Below are positions 54,056-63,451 of a DNA stretch of 64,000 nucleotides, in pieces. The DNA comes from Rhineura floridana (lineage: Eukaryota > Chordata > Lepidosauria > Squamata > Rhineuridae), in contig NC_084499.1 of assembly GCF_030035675.1 (NCBI RefSeq), positions 15,528,610-15,592,609 on the forward strand. Direction: 5' to 3'. Position 1 is the first letter of the stretch, and every line of letters begins with the position of its first letter. The notes beneath the pieces are model-generated. The model ran no database searches. It was not told where the DNA came from and worked only from the letters and a program-made list of their open reading frames with translations. Position numbers and translations under genes: made by a program.

Positions 54056-54845
54056 CAAACCAGATTACGAACCTGATCCTAACCTGCCTCTCAGGATTGC
54101 AATCTTCTTCATTAACTACATTCCAACGACCAGCTGTGTAGTACAAATGCCTACAGCTAGTAACCACCAGCCATCAAAGGTCATTAAGCCAGCAATCACC
54201 CTGCCTGAAAGCTGAAAGAAATTGTCGTCTCTGTGGTTTTGTCTGATTCTCGTAAGAGAGCAAGGGCGTGCCCTCTTTCCGCTACATTAAATGGGTCGCT
54301 GCAAGCTTTTCACTTTCCAGAGGAATATTCTCTTACAGCAGCATCAGTACAAAATATATGAAAAATAATCCTCATCATGCAGGGGACACTGAACTTCCTG
54401 CACCCTTTTTGCTTGATTAATGAAGTTGTAGCATCGCTGCTCAGTAAATAGTGGGGTCCTTGTGATCTACAGATAGAGCCAGAGAACAGAGAGCTTTTGG
54501 GGGGGGGAGTCAAATGGCTTTAGCCCTGATGAATATGTAGCAGAGCACTGAGAGTAATTGATTCCAGGAGAAAGGGTGAAGCAAATGATAGAGGTCAGAA
54601 AGCAAAGGGCTCTGTCAGAGAGGGCAGCGTAAGACACAGACCAGACTTCTGGGAAAAGGTGTGGAGAGGAGTATAGTGCTTTTTTGGTTAATAAAAATGA
54701 GGTGCCTGTACTCAGATCTTGATAAAAGGTTTGTGGGTGGCAGCACAAAATGACTGCTATGGACACACACACACAAATGATATGGAGGTACTCTGTACCA
54801 ATGAGTACCATCACAAAAACCCACTATCTATATATACACATTAGC
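54056..54845. other. Unassigned spacer
   Basis: No recognised family; the 115-codon minus-strand ORF at 54467-54814 has no recognisable domain. Confidence 0.35.

Positions 54846-54846
<1 letters not shown>

Positions 54847-54917
<71 letters not shown>
54847..54917. repeat. (TG)n(GA)n compound microsatellite
   Basis: About 17 TG units then about 17 GA units. Confidence 0.96.
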
Positions 54918-54919
<2 letters not shown>

Positions 54920-55185
54920 AACTCCAACTAGGATCTAAAATGTTTGAGGACTGGTTTACGGAGGGAAACCGTTCTGGGGAACACTACACATTAACCCAAC
55001 AGCAAGAGTTCATTTTGTCTTGTGAATTGGACAATGCTTAAGCATCTTTCATTCATTCATTCATTCTTTCATTCATTCACAGTTTACAAAGTTTGTAGAA
55101 ACTAATAAACTCAGGGCAATGTCTCCCCCACCCCTAACAACAATAATAACATGATGGACTTCTTGGTATCTCCTGTTTGGATAAG
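54918..55185. other. Spacer with (CATT)n
   Basis: CATT tract at 55049-55078; otherwise unassigned. Confidence 0.4.
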
Positions 55186-55460
55186 GTGGTCGACAGTGGC
55201 GTCACTAGGGTTGGTGTCACCCGATGCGGCCCACAGCGCCTTCTCTCTCAGACTCTGAGCGATCGCAATGTCTGAGCGATGTCTGCCGCCACTTCCACCT
55301 TCTAACAGCCGAGGAACGCAGCTGGCACACCACGCGAAGACTCTCATTGGTGCCTAGGCGGTGCCTGGGGGGGCGGCTCTGGGTGTCACCCCTGTCTGGT
55401 GGTGTCACCCGGTGCGGCCCGCACCTGCCACACCGCCCTAGTGACGCCACTGGTGGTCGA
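55186..55460. mobile_element. Intact hAT MITE, 259 bp, perfect TIR and TSD
   Basis: The element at 55194-55452 opens CAGTGGCGTCACTAGGG and ends with its exact inverse, CCCTAGTGACGCCACTG (17 bp). GTGGTCGA occurs exactly at 55186-55193 and 55453-55460. An 8-bp TSD with CAG...CTG ends fits hAT. No ORF could encode a transposase, so it moved in trans. Sub-terminal GTGTCACCCG(A/G)TGCGGCCC words occur in both halves. Confidence 0.93.
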
Positions 55461-55559
55461 CAGGCAATCCTTCACTGATCAGAGCAGAATTTTCTCTGTT
55501 AGAAAAACCAAATCTTGCACATCCAGGATATGAAATTAGAACTACACAATCCTGCATCT

Positions 55560-55945
55560 AGCTTCTTTGTGTCAGCTTCAGTGAAGATCTGAAGAATCCA
55601 CCTTGCTGAATAAGGCCAAAGGTCTATCCGAACCAACATTTGTTTTTTGATAGTAAAGAGCCAGACCCCTCTGGAGGTTGGTAGCACAGCTTGACGGGAG
55701 ATAACCACCCCTGAGGTTTTCCACCTGCATCAGATCCTCACAAGTATACTGCCTCAGTAAATGGAGGCTCTACTTTTTAAAAAAAAGGAATTGTGGCTAA
55801 TGGCTACTTACAGAACATATGTCCCTGACTTTGTCTAATCCATTTTTAAAGAAATCTCAGCTTGCAACTGTCACTGCCTGATAATTAATGGATTCCATCA
55901 ATTCACCATTCTGACCCGAGCCTTCATCAGATGATGAACATCCCT
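55560..55945 (-). mobile_element. CR1 LINE 3' end, diverged
   Basis: Antisense: CTGAATAAGGCCAAAGGTCT, then TTTGTCTAATCCATTTTTAA and GCAACTGTCACTGCCTGATA, the worn equivalents of the UTR and LDKFMEDK/VMATNLDGF codons. Confidence 0.6.
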
Positions 55946-56117
55946 GGGTGATCTCAAATGCTACTATTATGTGAAACTCGGGGGGGGGATCTGCATATTA
56001 CTAGAATAATTCCCTTGGATAGCAAACTATGGTGCTTATCAGTTTGGAAGTGAAATGAGGCCACCCAAGCATAAGGGTGTGGGTTCTGCATACTCCGGGG
56101 ACTCTTTAGGTATGCAA

Positions 56118-56612
56118 AATGATTGTTGTTGTTATATGCCTTCAAGTCGATCATGACTTATGGCGACCATATGAATCAGCGATTTCCAATAGCATCTGTT
56201 ATAAACCACCCTGTTCAGATCTTGGAAGTTCAGGTCTGTGGCTTCCTTGATGGAATCAGTCTTCCTCTTGTTTGGCCTTCCTCTTTTTCTACTCCCTACT
56301 TTTTTCCCAGCATTATTGTCTTTTCTAGTGAATTGTGTCTTCTCATGATGTGGCCAAAGTATAATAACCCCAGTTTCATTATTTTAGCTTCTAGTGATAG
56401 TTCTGGTTTAATTTGTTCTAATATCCAATTATTTGTCTTTTTCGTCGTCCATGGTATGTGCAAAGCTCTCCTCCAATGCTACATTTCAAATGAGTTGATT
56501 TTTCTCTTATCTGTTTTTTTCACTGTCCAACTTTCATATCCATACATAGAGATCAGGAATACCATGGTCTGAATGATCCTGACTTTGGTGTTCAGTGATA
56601 CGAAAGTGCAAA
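56118..56612 (-). mobile_element. RTE/BovB LINE, longest 3' fragment
   Basis: Plus strand: ATGCCTTCAAGTCGATCATG, CTTCCTCTTGTTTGGCCTTC, CATGATGTGGCCAAAGTAT, ATGGTATGTGCAAAGCTCTC and CCATACATAGAGATCAGG. The minus strand encodes the CESWTVKK ... GHIMRR-type BovB end with several breaks. 5'-truncated. Confidence 0.85.
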
Positions 56613-56677
56613 AGGATATAAGTTTGTAATTAAAGAAAAATATTTAAAAACCTCCAAAAACAACCAGACAAGGACAT

Positions 56678-56757
56678 CTGAGCCGCTGCCAGTCTGCGTA
56701 GACGATACTGAGCTAGATGGGCCAATGGTCTGACTCAGTATAAAGCAGCTAATGTAG
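56678..56757 (+). mobile_element. tRNA-Ala-type SINE, 3' part
   Basis: GAGCCGCTGCCAGTCTGCGT, GAGCTAGATGGGCCAATGGT and AGTATAAAGCAGCT. Confidence 0.75.
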
Positions 56758-57394
56758 GTCCCTGCCCCATGGAGCTTACAATCTACATTGAGGCACAGGG
56801 GAGGGGAGAGTAAACAAGGGGATGAAAAGGGGATCCTTTCAAAACATACGGAGTTTGGCTTCATTTCATTGTAGAGATGTCACGCGCTGGTAGCTCGACA
56901 TGCGATTTTGCTAATAGGATTAAAAGCCCGTGTGTGTTTCTCTCTCTCTGTGTGTGTGTGTGTGTGTGTGTGCATGTGTGTACATGCTCTGTTTGGCCCA
57001 GTCACTCCGTATTGCTCTGCAATAAGTGCATTAAACTTCACCCGCACAAAAAGCGTTTATCGCCGCAGCGTTAGCATGTAGGCTGCAGCATCAGGTCAGT
57101 AAGCAGTCAAGGGGGGTGTCATCCATCACCAGACAGACTTAAAATCAATTGCACTCTCCATGCCCTCTTGTATAGAAAGGAGCACAATGCCTTAATGAAC
57201 TTGAGGGGCTCAGTGCCGGGTTGGTTGCAAAGAAAAGAAAAGGCTAATGTGATTTTAGGCTCTGCATTAATAGAAGCATCGCTTCCAAATCCTGGGAAAT
57301 AATAATTCCACTTTATTCTTCATTCGCCCTCAACGGGAGGGCCGTGTTCAGTTTTGATCATTGCACCTTAAGAAGGATTGAGAGCAGGGAGGGG
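56758..57394. other. Unique spacer with (TG)n
   Basis: TG tract at 56949-56973. 57000-57340 is repeat-free and may be conserved noncoding DNA. No gene. Confidence 0.3.
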
Positions 57395-57704
57395 GCGTAT
57401 CAGGGCCCAGGCCAATTGTGGCCCTCTAGGCCTCCCTGTCCGGCCCTTGAGAGTCTCCACAGGCCACACCCCACATCAGCCACACTTTGCGCCCTCCTTG
57501 ATTGCCTTTGCCTGGGTGAAACTTGTGCCCGAAAAGTGATCATGAAGAAGGGGGTGTGAGTGGGTGGAGAAACTAGCCTCCCATGGAAATATAGCAGTCA
57601 CGTTCATTGCCCCGCCCACTTTTGCCTCTGGTCTAACCCAGCAATGGCATGTGGCTCCCAGATGAGAATGCAGCCCTCAGGTTGAAAAAGATTCCCCACG
57701 CTAG
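57395..57704 (+). mobile_element. Family B hAT-like element
   Basis: CCAATTGTGGCCCTCTAGGC, AGGCCACACCCCACATCAG, CCCCGCCCACTTTTGCCTCT, GGCATGTGGCTCCCAGATGA and AGGTTGAAAAAGATTCCCCA. Confidence 0.68.
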
Positions 57705-57856
57705 GGATGGACAAATCTGTCCATTTTCATTTCCTTTTGAGTGTCTCATTTTTCCAGTCTGGAGTTCAGTTGTCCACATTTCCACGTCAGTTGATTATTT
57801 TTCTGTAAGTCCTCGTGAAAATTCATCAGCATTTTAGTGTGAATTTCTCCTATTAG

Positions 57857-58838
57857 TAGTAGTAGTAGTTGTTGTTGTAGTTAAGCTCTTTTCTCACCAA
57901 AGTGACTCAAAGCGACTTACATTTTAAAAACCAGGTAACAATACACATAAGTCAATAAAAATCTAAAACTCATCAACTCGTTAAAAGCCAAAGACATACA
58001 TAATAGTCAATAAAATGTACTGGACTTATTGAAAGCCCTCCGATACAGAAAGAGTAGCTGGGATACCACACATCAAGGGCCAAAGGCCTGGGTGAAGAGG
58101 AAGGTCTTTGCCTCGGGCCTAAAGATGGATAAAGATGGCACCAGGCATGCCTCCCTGGGGAGAGCATTCCACAGCTGGGGGGCCACCACAGAAAAGGCCC
58201 ATTCTCATGTTGCCATCCTTCCATGGAGGGAACACACAAAGAAGTCCCTCTGATGACAAATGCAGGGTCCGGGTTGGTTCATATGGGAAGAGGAGGCCCT
58301 TCAGGTATTGAGATCCTGACCCCCATAAGGTTTCATGGCTCAACACCAGTACTTTGAATTGAACCTGGAAACCACTCGGTAGCCAGTGCAGTTGTGCCAG
58401 AATTGGTGTTATGTGCTCAGACCGTCTTGTCCCGGTGAGCAGTCTGGCCACTGAATTCTGCACCAGCTGCAGTTTCCGAACCATCTTCAAAGGCAGCCTC
58501 ACGTATAACGCATTGCGGTAGTCTAACCTAGAGGTTACCAGAGCGTAGAGAACAGGTTAGGCTATCTCTGTCCAGATAGCGGCCCTGCTGGGCCACCAGT
58601 TACAGCTGAGGGAAAGCACTCTGTGCCACTGAGACCACTTGAGACTCAAGCGACAGTAATGGCTCCAGAAGCACCCCCAAGCTAGGCACCTGCTCATTCA
58701 GAGGGAGCCCGTCTGGCGCAAGCCGTGTCCCACCCATCCAGTCTAGAGAACCACCCACTCACAGTGTCTCAGTCTTGTCTGAGTTAAGTTTCAGTTTGTT
58801 GGCTCTCATCCAGTCTATTGCTGAGGCAACACACCCAT
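57857..58838 (-). mobile_element. L2-clade LINE, RT C-terminal region to 3' end
   Basis: The minus strand reads MRLPLKMVRKLQLVQNSVAR, LLTGTRRSEHITPILAQLHW, LPSGFQVQFKVLVLSHETLW and SQYLKGLLFPYEPTRTLHLS. Upstream (58510-58820) are worn codons for the ANKLKLNSDKTETL and SLGVLLEPLLSLESQV blocks. The sense 3' end is the (TTG)n(TAG)n patch at 57857-57880. Confidence 0.85.
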
Positions 58839-58895
58839 TTAGCATATGTTTGCAAAGCCATTTCTCCTAATATTTCTGTGCACGCTATACCTTGA

Positions 58896-59121
58896 ATGAA
58901 ATGGACTGCCTTCAAGTCGATCCCGACTTATAGTGACCCTATGAATAGGGTTTTCATGGTAAGCGCTATTCAGAGGGGGTTTAACATTGCCCTCCTCTGA
59001 GGCTGAGAGGCAGCGACTGGCCCAAGGTCACCCAGTGAGCTTCATGGTTGTGTGGGGATTTGAACCCTGGTCTCCCAGGTCGTAGTCCAACACTTTAACC
59101 ACTACACCACACTGGCTCTCC
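58896..59121 (-). mobile_element. tRNA-headed SINE with BovB-type tail
   Basis: Antisense: ACTGCCTTCAAGTCGATCCC tail, AAGGTCACCCAGTGAGCTTC body, GGGGATTTGAACCCTGG B box, TTAACCACTACACCACACTG A box. TACCTT words on both sides may be the TSD. Confidence 0.9.
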
Positions 59122-59345
59122 TACACTTTACCTTAGTCTATGCATTTTTGCACACACAGCTACAGAAATGCATTGCACAATTTGGAGAAGTGTGAATTTC
59201 AAAGGATGGGCTGTGTTTTTGGTTCATGTATGAGCTCCTTCTGGGAGGAAAGGTGGGGTATTGATTTAAATAAATAAAGGTTTCAGAAAGCGCAAATGAG
59301 ACCGGTTCACTTTTAACTGCGAACTCAACCAAATTCCTCCCGCAT

Positions 59346-59997
59346 TCAACTCTATGATTCTGGTCTGTGCCAACATTCAAAGCCTGTGATCTGTATCAAT
59401 TCATGCAAATGAAGAACAGGTGGATAAATGATCTTCTTCACTTATCTTATCCGACCTCTGGTGATCAGGAACCAGGGCAAAGAGCTAGGAAGCCCCATCC
59501 CACTGGAACCTCTGGTCCCTGCACGCTGGTTTATCCTCACTGGGTTTGTTTAATGAAATGAGCTCAAAAGATGCAAATAATATATGCACCCTGGAGTGCA
59601 GGGCATTAGTCAGAATTTAATTTCTAACCCATGTGAGGAAGCCTTCCCAGAAGTCAATTCTCTTTTTTTTTATGTTGCATTTCATTGTGTTGTGGGTGTT
59701 TTTTTTGGTATTTTGCTGTACTTTATTACTGCTAGCCGTTTTCAGTACTATTTGGTAGGAAGGCAGGATACAAATTTAACAATAAGTGTTCTAACGTGGA
59801 ACATCTTTCAAACCTCAGCATGGCAATGCAGTACACCATTTTGTTTGGGGAGAGGGAGAGCCATAATTTTAGAGGATATGAAAGAATGGTTTGCAATTTC
59901 GGGATGCGGGTTGGAGGAAAATGAACTTAAGAACTGCCTTGTTGGATGAGGTAGAATCCAGCCTCTGAAAACACACAAGCCAGGCAAGAAGAGTAAA
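59346..59997. other. Unassigned spacer with a LINE-tail-like scrap
   Basis: 59640-59800 ends TTGGTAGGAAGGCAGGATAC and AAATTTAAC like an L2-type tail. The 121-codon ORF at 59584 overlaps it and has no recognisable domain. Confidence 0.35.
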
Positions 59998-60335
59998 AGG
60001 GATCAAAGAATCAGTCAGTTTCAGTATTCTGAGTTTTTCATTTTCCCAATCTTAAATTCAGTTCCCCATGTTCCCCCAGCAATTTGGGATTTTCAAAAAA
60101 AATCCTCGTGAAACGCCATCAGCATTTTAGGGTGCATGTCTCCTAATAAACACGTATTGTATGCAGTTTTGATTGTACTGTATACTCATTTTTGCAAGCA
60201 AATTCTGCTAAAATAATACATCTTTGTATGTTGCTTTTCCTAATATATGTACATTGTATACATAGTGTTTGGCCAGAGAAGTGCAAATGTTGAAATGTAG
60301 CTGTGTTTCAATTTGCAAATTGGTTCAAGTGTGAT
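59998..60335 (-). mobile_element. Family D hAT-like element
   Basis: TTTTTCATTTTCCCAATCTT, AAATCCTCGTGAAACGCCAT, TCTCCTAATAAACACGTATT, AGCTGTGTTTCAATTTGCAA. Confidence 0.72.
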
Positions 60336-60336
60336 T

Positions 60337-61037
60337 TTTTTTAAAAAGAACACTGGCTGCCAATTAGCTATCAGGCTAAATTCAAGGTACTGGTTTTGGT
60401 ATATAAAGCCCTATACAGACTGGGATCAGAATATCTGAAAGACCATTTCACCCCTTATTTATCCAGCCGATTACTGCACTCTGCAGGAAAAGGCCTCCTG
60501 CAGATATCATCTTATCAGGAGGTCCATTCCACACAATACAATAGGACCCCGCTTTATGGTGCTTCGCTTTACGGCGCTTTGCTAATGCACCGGTCTCAAT
60601 TAGATGCAATTAAACTAAAGCCCCACTCATACAGCACTTGTTCTGCTTTTATGGCAGTTTTCGGGCATCGAGCACCATTCTATTAAATGAGTTCTGCTTT
60701 TCAGCAGTTTTTGCTTTTCGGCGGAGGTCTGGAACATAACCCGCTGTATGAGTGGGGCCCTGCTGCACAGGAATCAGGGCTTTTTCAATCATGGCACCCA
60801 CTCTGTGGAACTCCCTCCCAAATGACATCCACCATGCCCCTCTATGACGAGCTTCTGCCGGACCTTGAAAACCTGGCTCTTCAGGCAGGATTTTGCGGCG
60901 TGTTAGGTTTTAGTGTTATTGTTGGAATTTTAAGGTTTTAATGTGAATTATATGTTTTTATGTTGTACGTCGCCCAAAGTGGCTGGTAAACCAGCCAGAT
61001 GGGCGACTAATAAATTTAATAAATAAATAAAATAAAT
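60337..61037 (+). mobile_element. L2-clade LINE end interrupted by a MITE
   Basis: 60337-60536 reads HWLPISYQAKFKVLVLVYKA, LYRLGSEYLKDHFTPYLSSR and LLHSAGKGLLQISSYQEVHS. 60769-60890 resumes (GLFQSWHPLCGTPSQ in a shifted frame; sense LWNSLP codons), and the UTR ends AGCCAGATGGGCGACTAATA and (AATA)n. Confidence 0.78.
60537..60768. mobile_element. Tigger-like MITE inside the L2 fragment
   Basis: Left end CAATAGGACCCCGCTTTATG; right end inverse CAGCAGGGCCCCACTCATAC. A perfect 16-bp inverted pair lies inside: GCCCCACTCATACAGC (60620) and GCTGTATGAGTGGGGC (60743). The CAGTAGG(A/G)CCCC type of end resembles pogo/Tigger elements, but a clean TA duplication is not seen. Confidence 0.55.
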
Positions 61038-61290
61038 AAATTTAGTGTAATGGCACCTACCCTTTGGAATTCCCTCCCCTTAAATATTAGACAGGCGCCA
61101 TCTCTGTTATCTTTTCAGTGCCTACTGAAGACCATCCTGTTCCAACAAGCCTTTTAAGTAGAGACCTTATCCCAATCTGCATCTGTGTTGGAATTGTTTA
61201 AGATGTTTTATTGTTTTATCACTTATTGTTTGTCGTCCTGGGCTCCTTTTGGGAAGAAGACCTATTATTATTCATATTCGTATTAGTATT
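61038..61290 (+). mobile_element. L2-clade LINE 3' end, second copy
   Basis: ATGGCACCTACCCTTTGGAA codes MAPTLWNSLP-like, followed by QAPSLLSFQCLLKTILFQQA, then a T-rich UTR and GTCCTGGGCTCCTTTTGGGA. Confidence 0.78.
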
Positions 61291-61340
61291 ATTAATGATA
61301 ATAATAATAATTGTTGTTGTTGTTGTTGTTGTTATTATTT
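61264..61340. repeat. (ATT/AAT)n(GTT)n compound microsatellite
   Basis: Trinucleotide runs at the 3' end of the L2 fragment, with several substitutions. Confidence 0.88.
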
Positions 61341-62387
61341 TCTCTTCCTTCCCTATCTAGTACTTTCTGCCCCTGAACGTGGAGGTTCGACTCTGCTCTT
61401 GTGACAAACAGGCATCAACAGAAACATCAGCAAAAACGATGCAATCATTTTCAGTACAATGAGAACTGTGCCATCATTTTCCACACTCCTTTAAACTAAA
61501 CTCTCCAGAGGAGCATTAAGAGCTTGTATTGGGACTGGTGGGTGGAAAAATTCATTTCAAAAATATGGTGCTTCTTTGGGGGAGGGCAGGATATCTGTCC
61601 AATATTTATTAGCCAATTATCATTTCAAATAAAAACAGAAATGCTGCGATTATGAACAATATTGTTTCCAGATCGATAGGCTCTCCAAAGCAACACACAC
61701 ACCCCAACCCTTTTTGGGTCATAAATCTCAAAGCAGGCCCCAGACAGCCATTTTAACTGCACTCCTCTCTTAAATTTCACCCGACAATATTAAAGAGGTC
61801 ATTGGCATATTAAGGGCCAAACGTGCATCTTGTCCATTGCTGCAGCAACTGGATCCTGCCCCCTAATTATCCCGTTTGGTCAATAAGCCATTAGTGTGCG
61901 GCCAAGGACAGTTCATAACGGCTTCGTGAAAACTTACAAGATCAGCCTTGGTTAGCAAAAAGAATAAATATTTCATTTCAGCAAGGATTTATCTCTCTCT
62001 CTCTGAGTACGTGTCGTGCGTATGCGTGCGTGCACGCTTTGTCTAAAAGAAAACAGCCAAGCCCATAGTGGTTACATTTAATGTAAGGTTAATAAAAATG
62101 TGCTTCAAGTCCTGCAGCTAATAAATCCAGAGAGGTGTATGAGGGAGTCCAGTAAAACCTGACTTAACATTATGTTAGTGCTATTAACAATATTTATATA
62201 TGTGTCATTTCACAGGAGGTTAAAACTGGTAAATTATGAGGAAAGCACCAGGGGCGAGGAGGCGGGACGAAAGAGCAGCCGGGCGGCATGTGTGGATATG
62301 TTTGGCCTCTGCGACACAGGTGACTTCCCCTCCTCCCCGGAAAAAAAAAATCCCAGAAGTGTGAAAGATGGTGAATGGGAATGGTAG
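61341..62387. promoter_or_regulatory. Repeat-free segment, possible conserved noncoding DNA
   Basis: 61560-62190 has AATATTTATTAGCCAATTATC, CTAATTATCCCGTTTGG, CAATAAGCCATTAGTGTGCG and CAGCTAATAAATCC without recognised repeats. No coding signal. Confidence 0.32.
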
Positions 62388-62577
62388 GGCTGTAGCTCAG
62401 TGGTGAGGGCACTTGCTTTGCATGGAGAAGGTCCCACGTTCAGTCCCCGGCATCTCCAGGTAGGGCTGGTAACATCCCCTACCTAAAACCCCAGAGTGCT
62501 GCTGCCAGTCAGTGTAGGCAATTCTGAGCTAGATAGGCCAACTCTGCATAAGCCAGCTTCCTAGGCTCCAAATGAAA
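62388..62577 (+). mobile_element. tRNA-Ala-type SINE
   Basis: GGGCTGTAGCTCAGTGGTGA head, ACGTTCAGTCCCCGG B box, CATCTCCAGGTAGGGCTGGT, CTGCTGCCAGTCAGTGTAGG. The head is the closest to a tRNA of all copies. Confidence 0.9.
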
Positions 62578-62629
62578 ACAAGCTTTTTGTTCAGAACCTT
62601 GAGGACTAGAATCTTCCCTTATCTGGAGT

Positions 62630-62787
62630 ATAACACATGAGTTGCGTGCAGAAGGTCTCGGGTTCAATCCCCAATGGCATCTCCAGGTAGGACGAGGAGA
62701 GGTCGCTGCCGGGAACTCTAGAGAGCTGCTGCCAGTCAGTGTAGACAGACAGTACTGAACTAGATGGACCAATGGTTCCTCTTTAAT
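62630..62787 (+). mobile_element. tRNA-Ala-type SINE, head-truncated
   Basis: Starts at TGCGTGCAGAAGGTCTCGGG; the GGTTCAATCCCCAATGGC B box and full tail remain. Confidence 0.85.
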
Positions 62788-63334
62788 TCAGGTTTTCCCA
62801 TTCCAGTCTCCTTCTTAGAGCTCCAGGGCTGGGCTGGGGCCTGGACAGAATACAGGTAGCTTCTTCTTCAAATCAGTATACCCACACACATACGCACACA
62901 AAGAAAAAGTAAAGAAGAAATCAATACCCCTTTCAATAAAGCATTTTATCCCTTTATATATATATAGCAACCCATAAAAAAATTGTACACACACACAGAA
63001 AAAGTTCAGAAATGGATGTAAAAATGTTAGCAATTGGGGTGAGGCAAAGATCCATAAGTAAATTACCAAATGGAGGGAGCTTCTGGTTTGCTGGAGCAAT
63101 CCCTTGGGGGGGCGGGGGGGAGAGTTTTATTGATGAGTTTTTATTGATTCCCCATCATTCCCAGTGTGGGCATTTTCTGGTCTATTATACCAGAGTCACC
63201 GCATATTCCCCTCGCAACCCTAAAAAGGAAATATGGACAACCTGACCTTGACAAGATGGAGATAATGAAATTCTCTTAATGATTCTTCCAAGAGGATTCA
63301 GCAAGCCAGCTCTGGATTTCATCTATTTTCAGGG

Positions 63335-63335
<1 letters not shown>
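62788..63335. other. Unique spacer
   Basis: No recognised family; short CA runs near 62880 and 62990. Confidence 0.35.

Positions 63336-63382
<47 letters not shown>
63336..63382. repeat. (CA)n microsatellite
   Basis: About 23 perfect CA units. Confidence 0.97.
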
Positions 63383-63384
<2 letters not shown>

Positions 63385-63451
63385 TTTTATTTTATTTTTG
63401 CAAGCTCACCAAAGTTTGTGGATCATACTGCAGTGCGTTATACATGGGGAC

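Larger units (their letters stand above)
57705..59345 (-). mobile_element. Family D element broken by three insertions
   Basis: Family D pieces lie at 57705-57856 (CTAGGGATGGACAAATCTGT; TCATCAGCATTTTAGTGTGA), 58839-58895 (AGCCATTTCTCCTAATATTT), 59122-59228 (CAAAGGATGGGCTGTGTTTT) and 59279-59345 (GTTTCAGAAAGCGCAAATG). Between them sit an L2 fragment, a tRNA/BovB SINE and a short L2-type tail (CTCCTTCTGGGAGGAAAGGT). Confidence 0.8.

Noticed and set aside
55224-55478. Overlapping ORFs on both strands in GC-rich DNA
   Set aside because: They lie in the 259-bp hAT MITE and extend past its end; too short for a transposase and without motifs.
56123-56572. 149-codon plus-strand ORF
   Set aside because: It is the reverse complement of the BovB coding tail, so it is a shadow frame.
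59584-59949. 121-codon ORF with a hydrophobic stretch
   Set aside because: The hydrophobic part comes from T-rich LINE-tail-like DNA; no supporting signal peptide or family motif.
62388-62460. tRNA-Ala gene
   Set aside because: The head cannot form a full cloverleaf with a CCA-ready acceptor stem as read by eye, and it continues into the SINE body.
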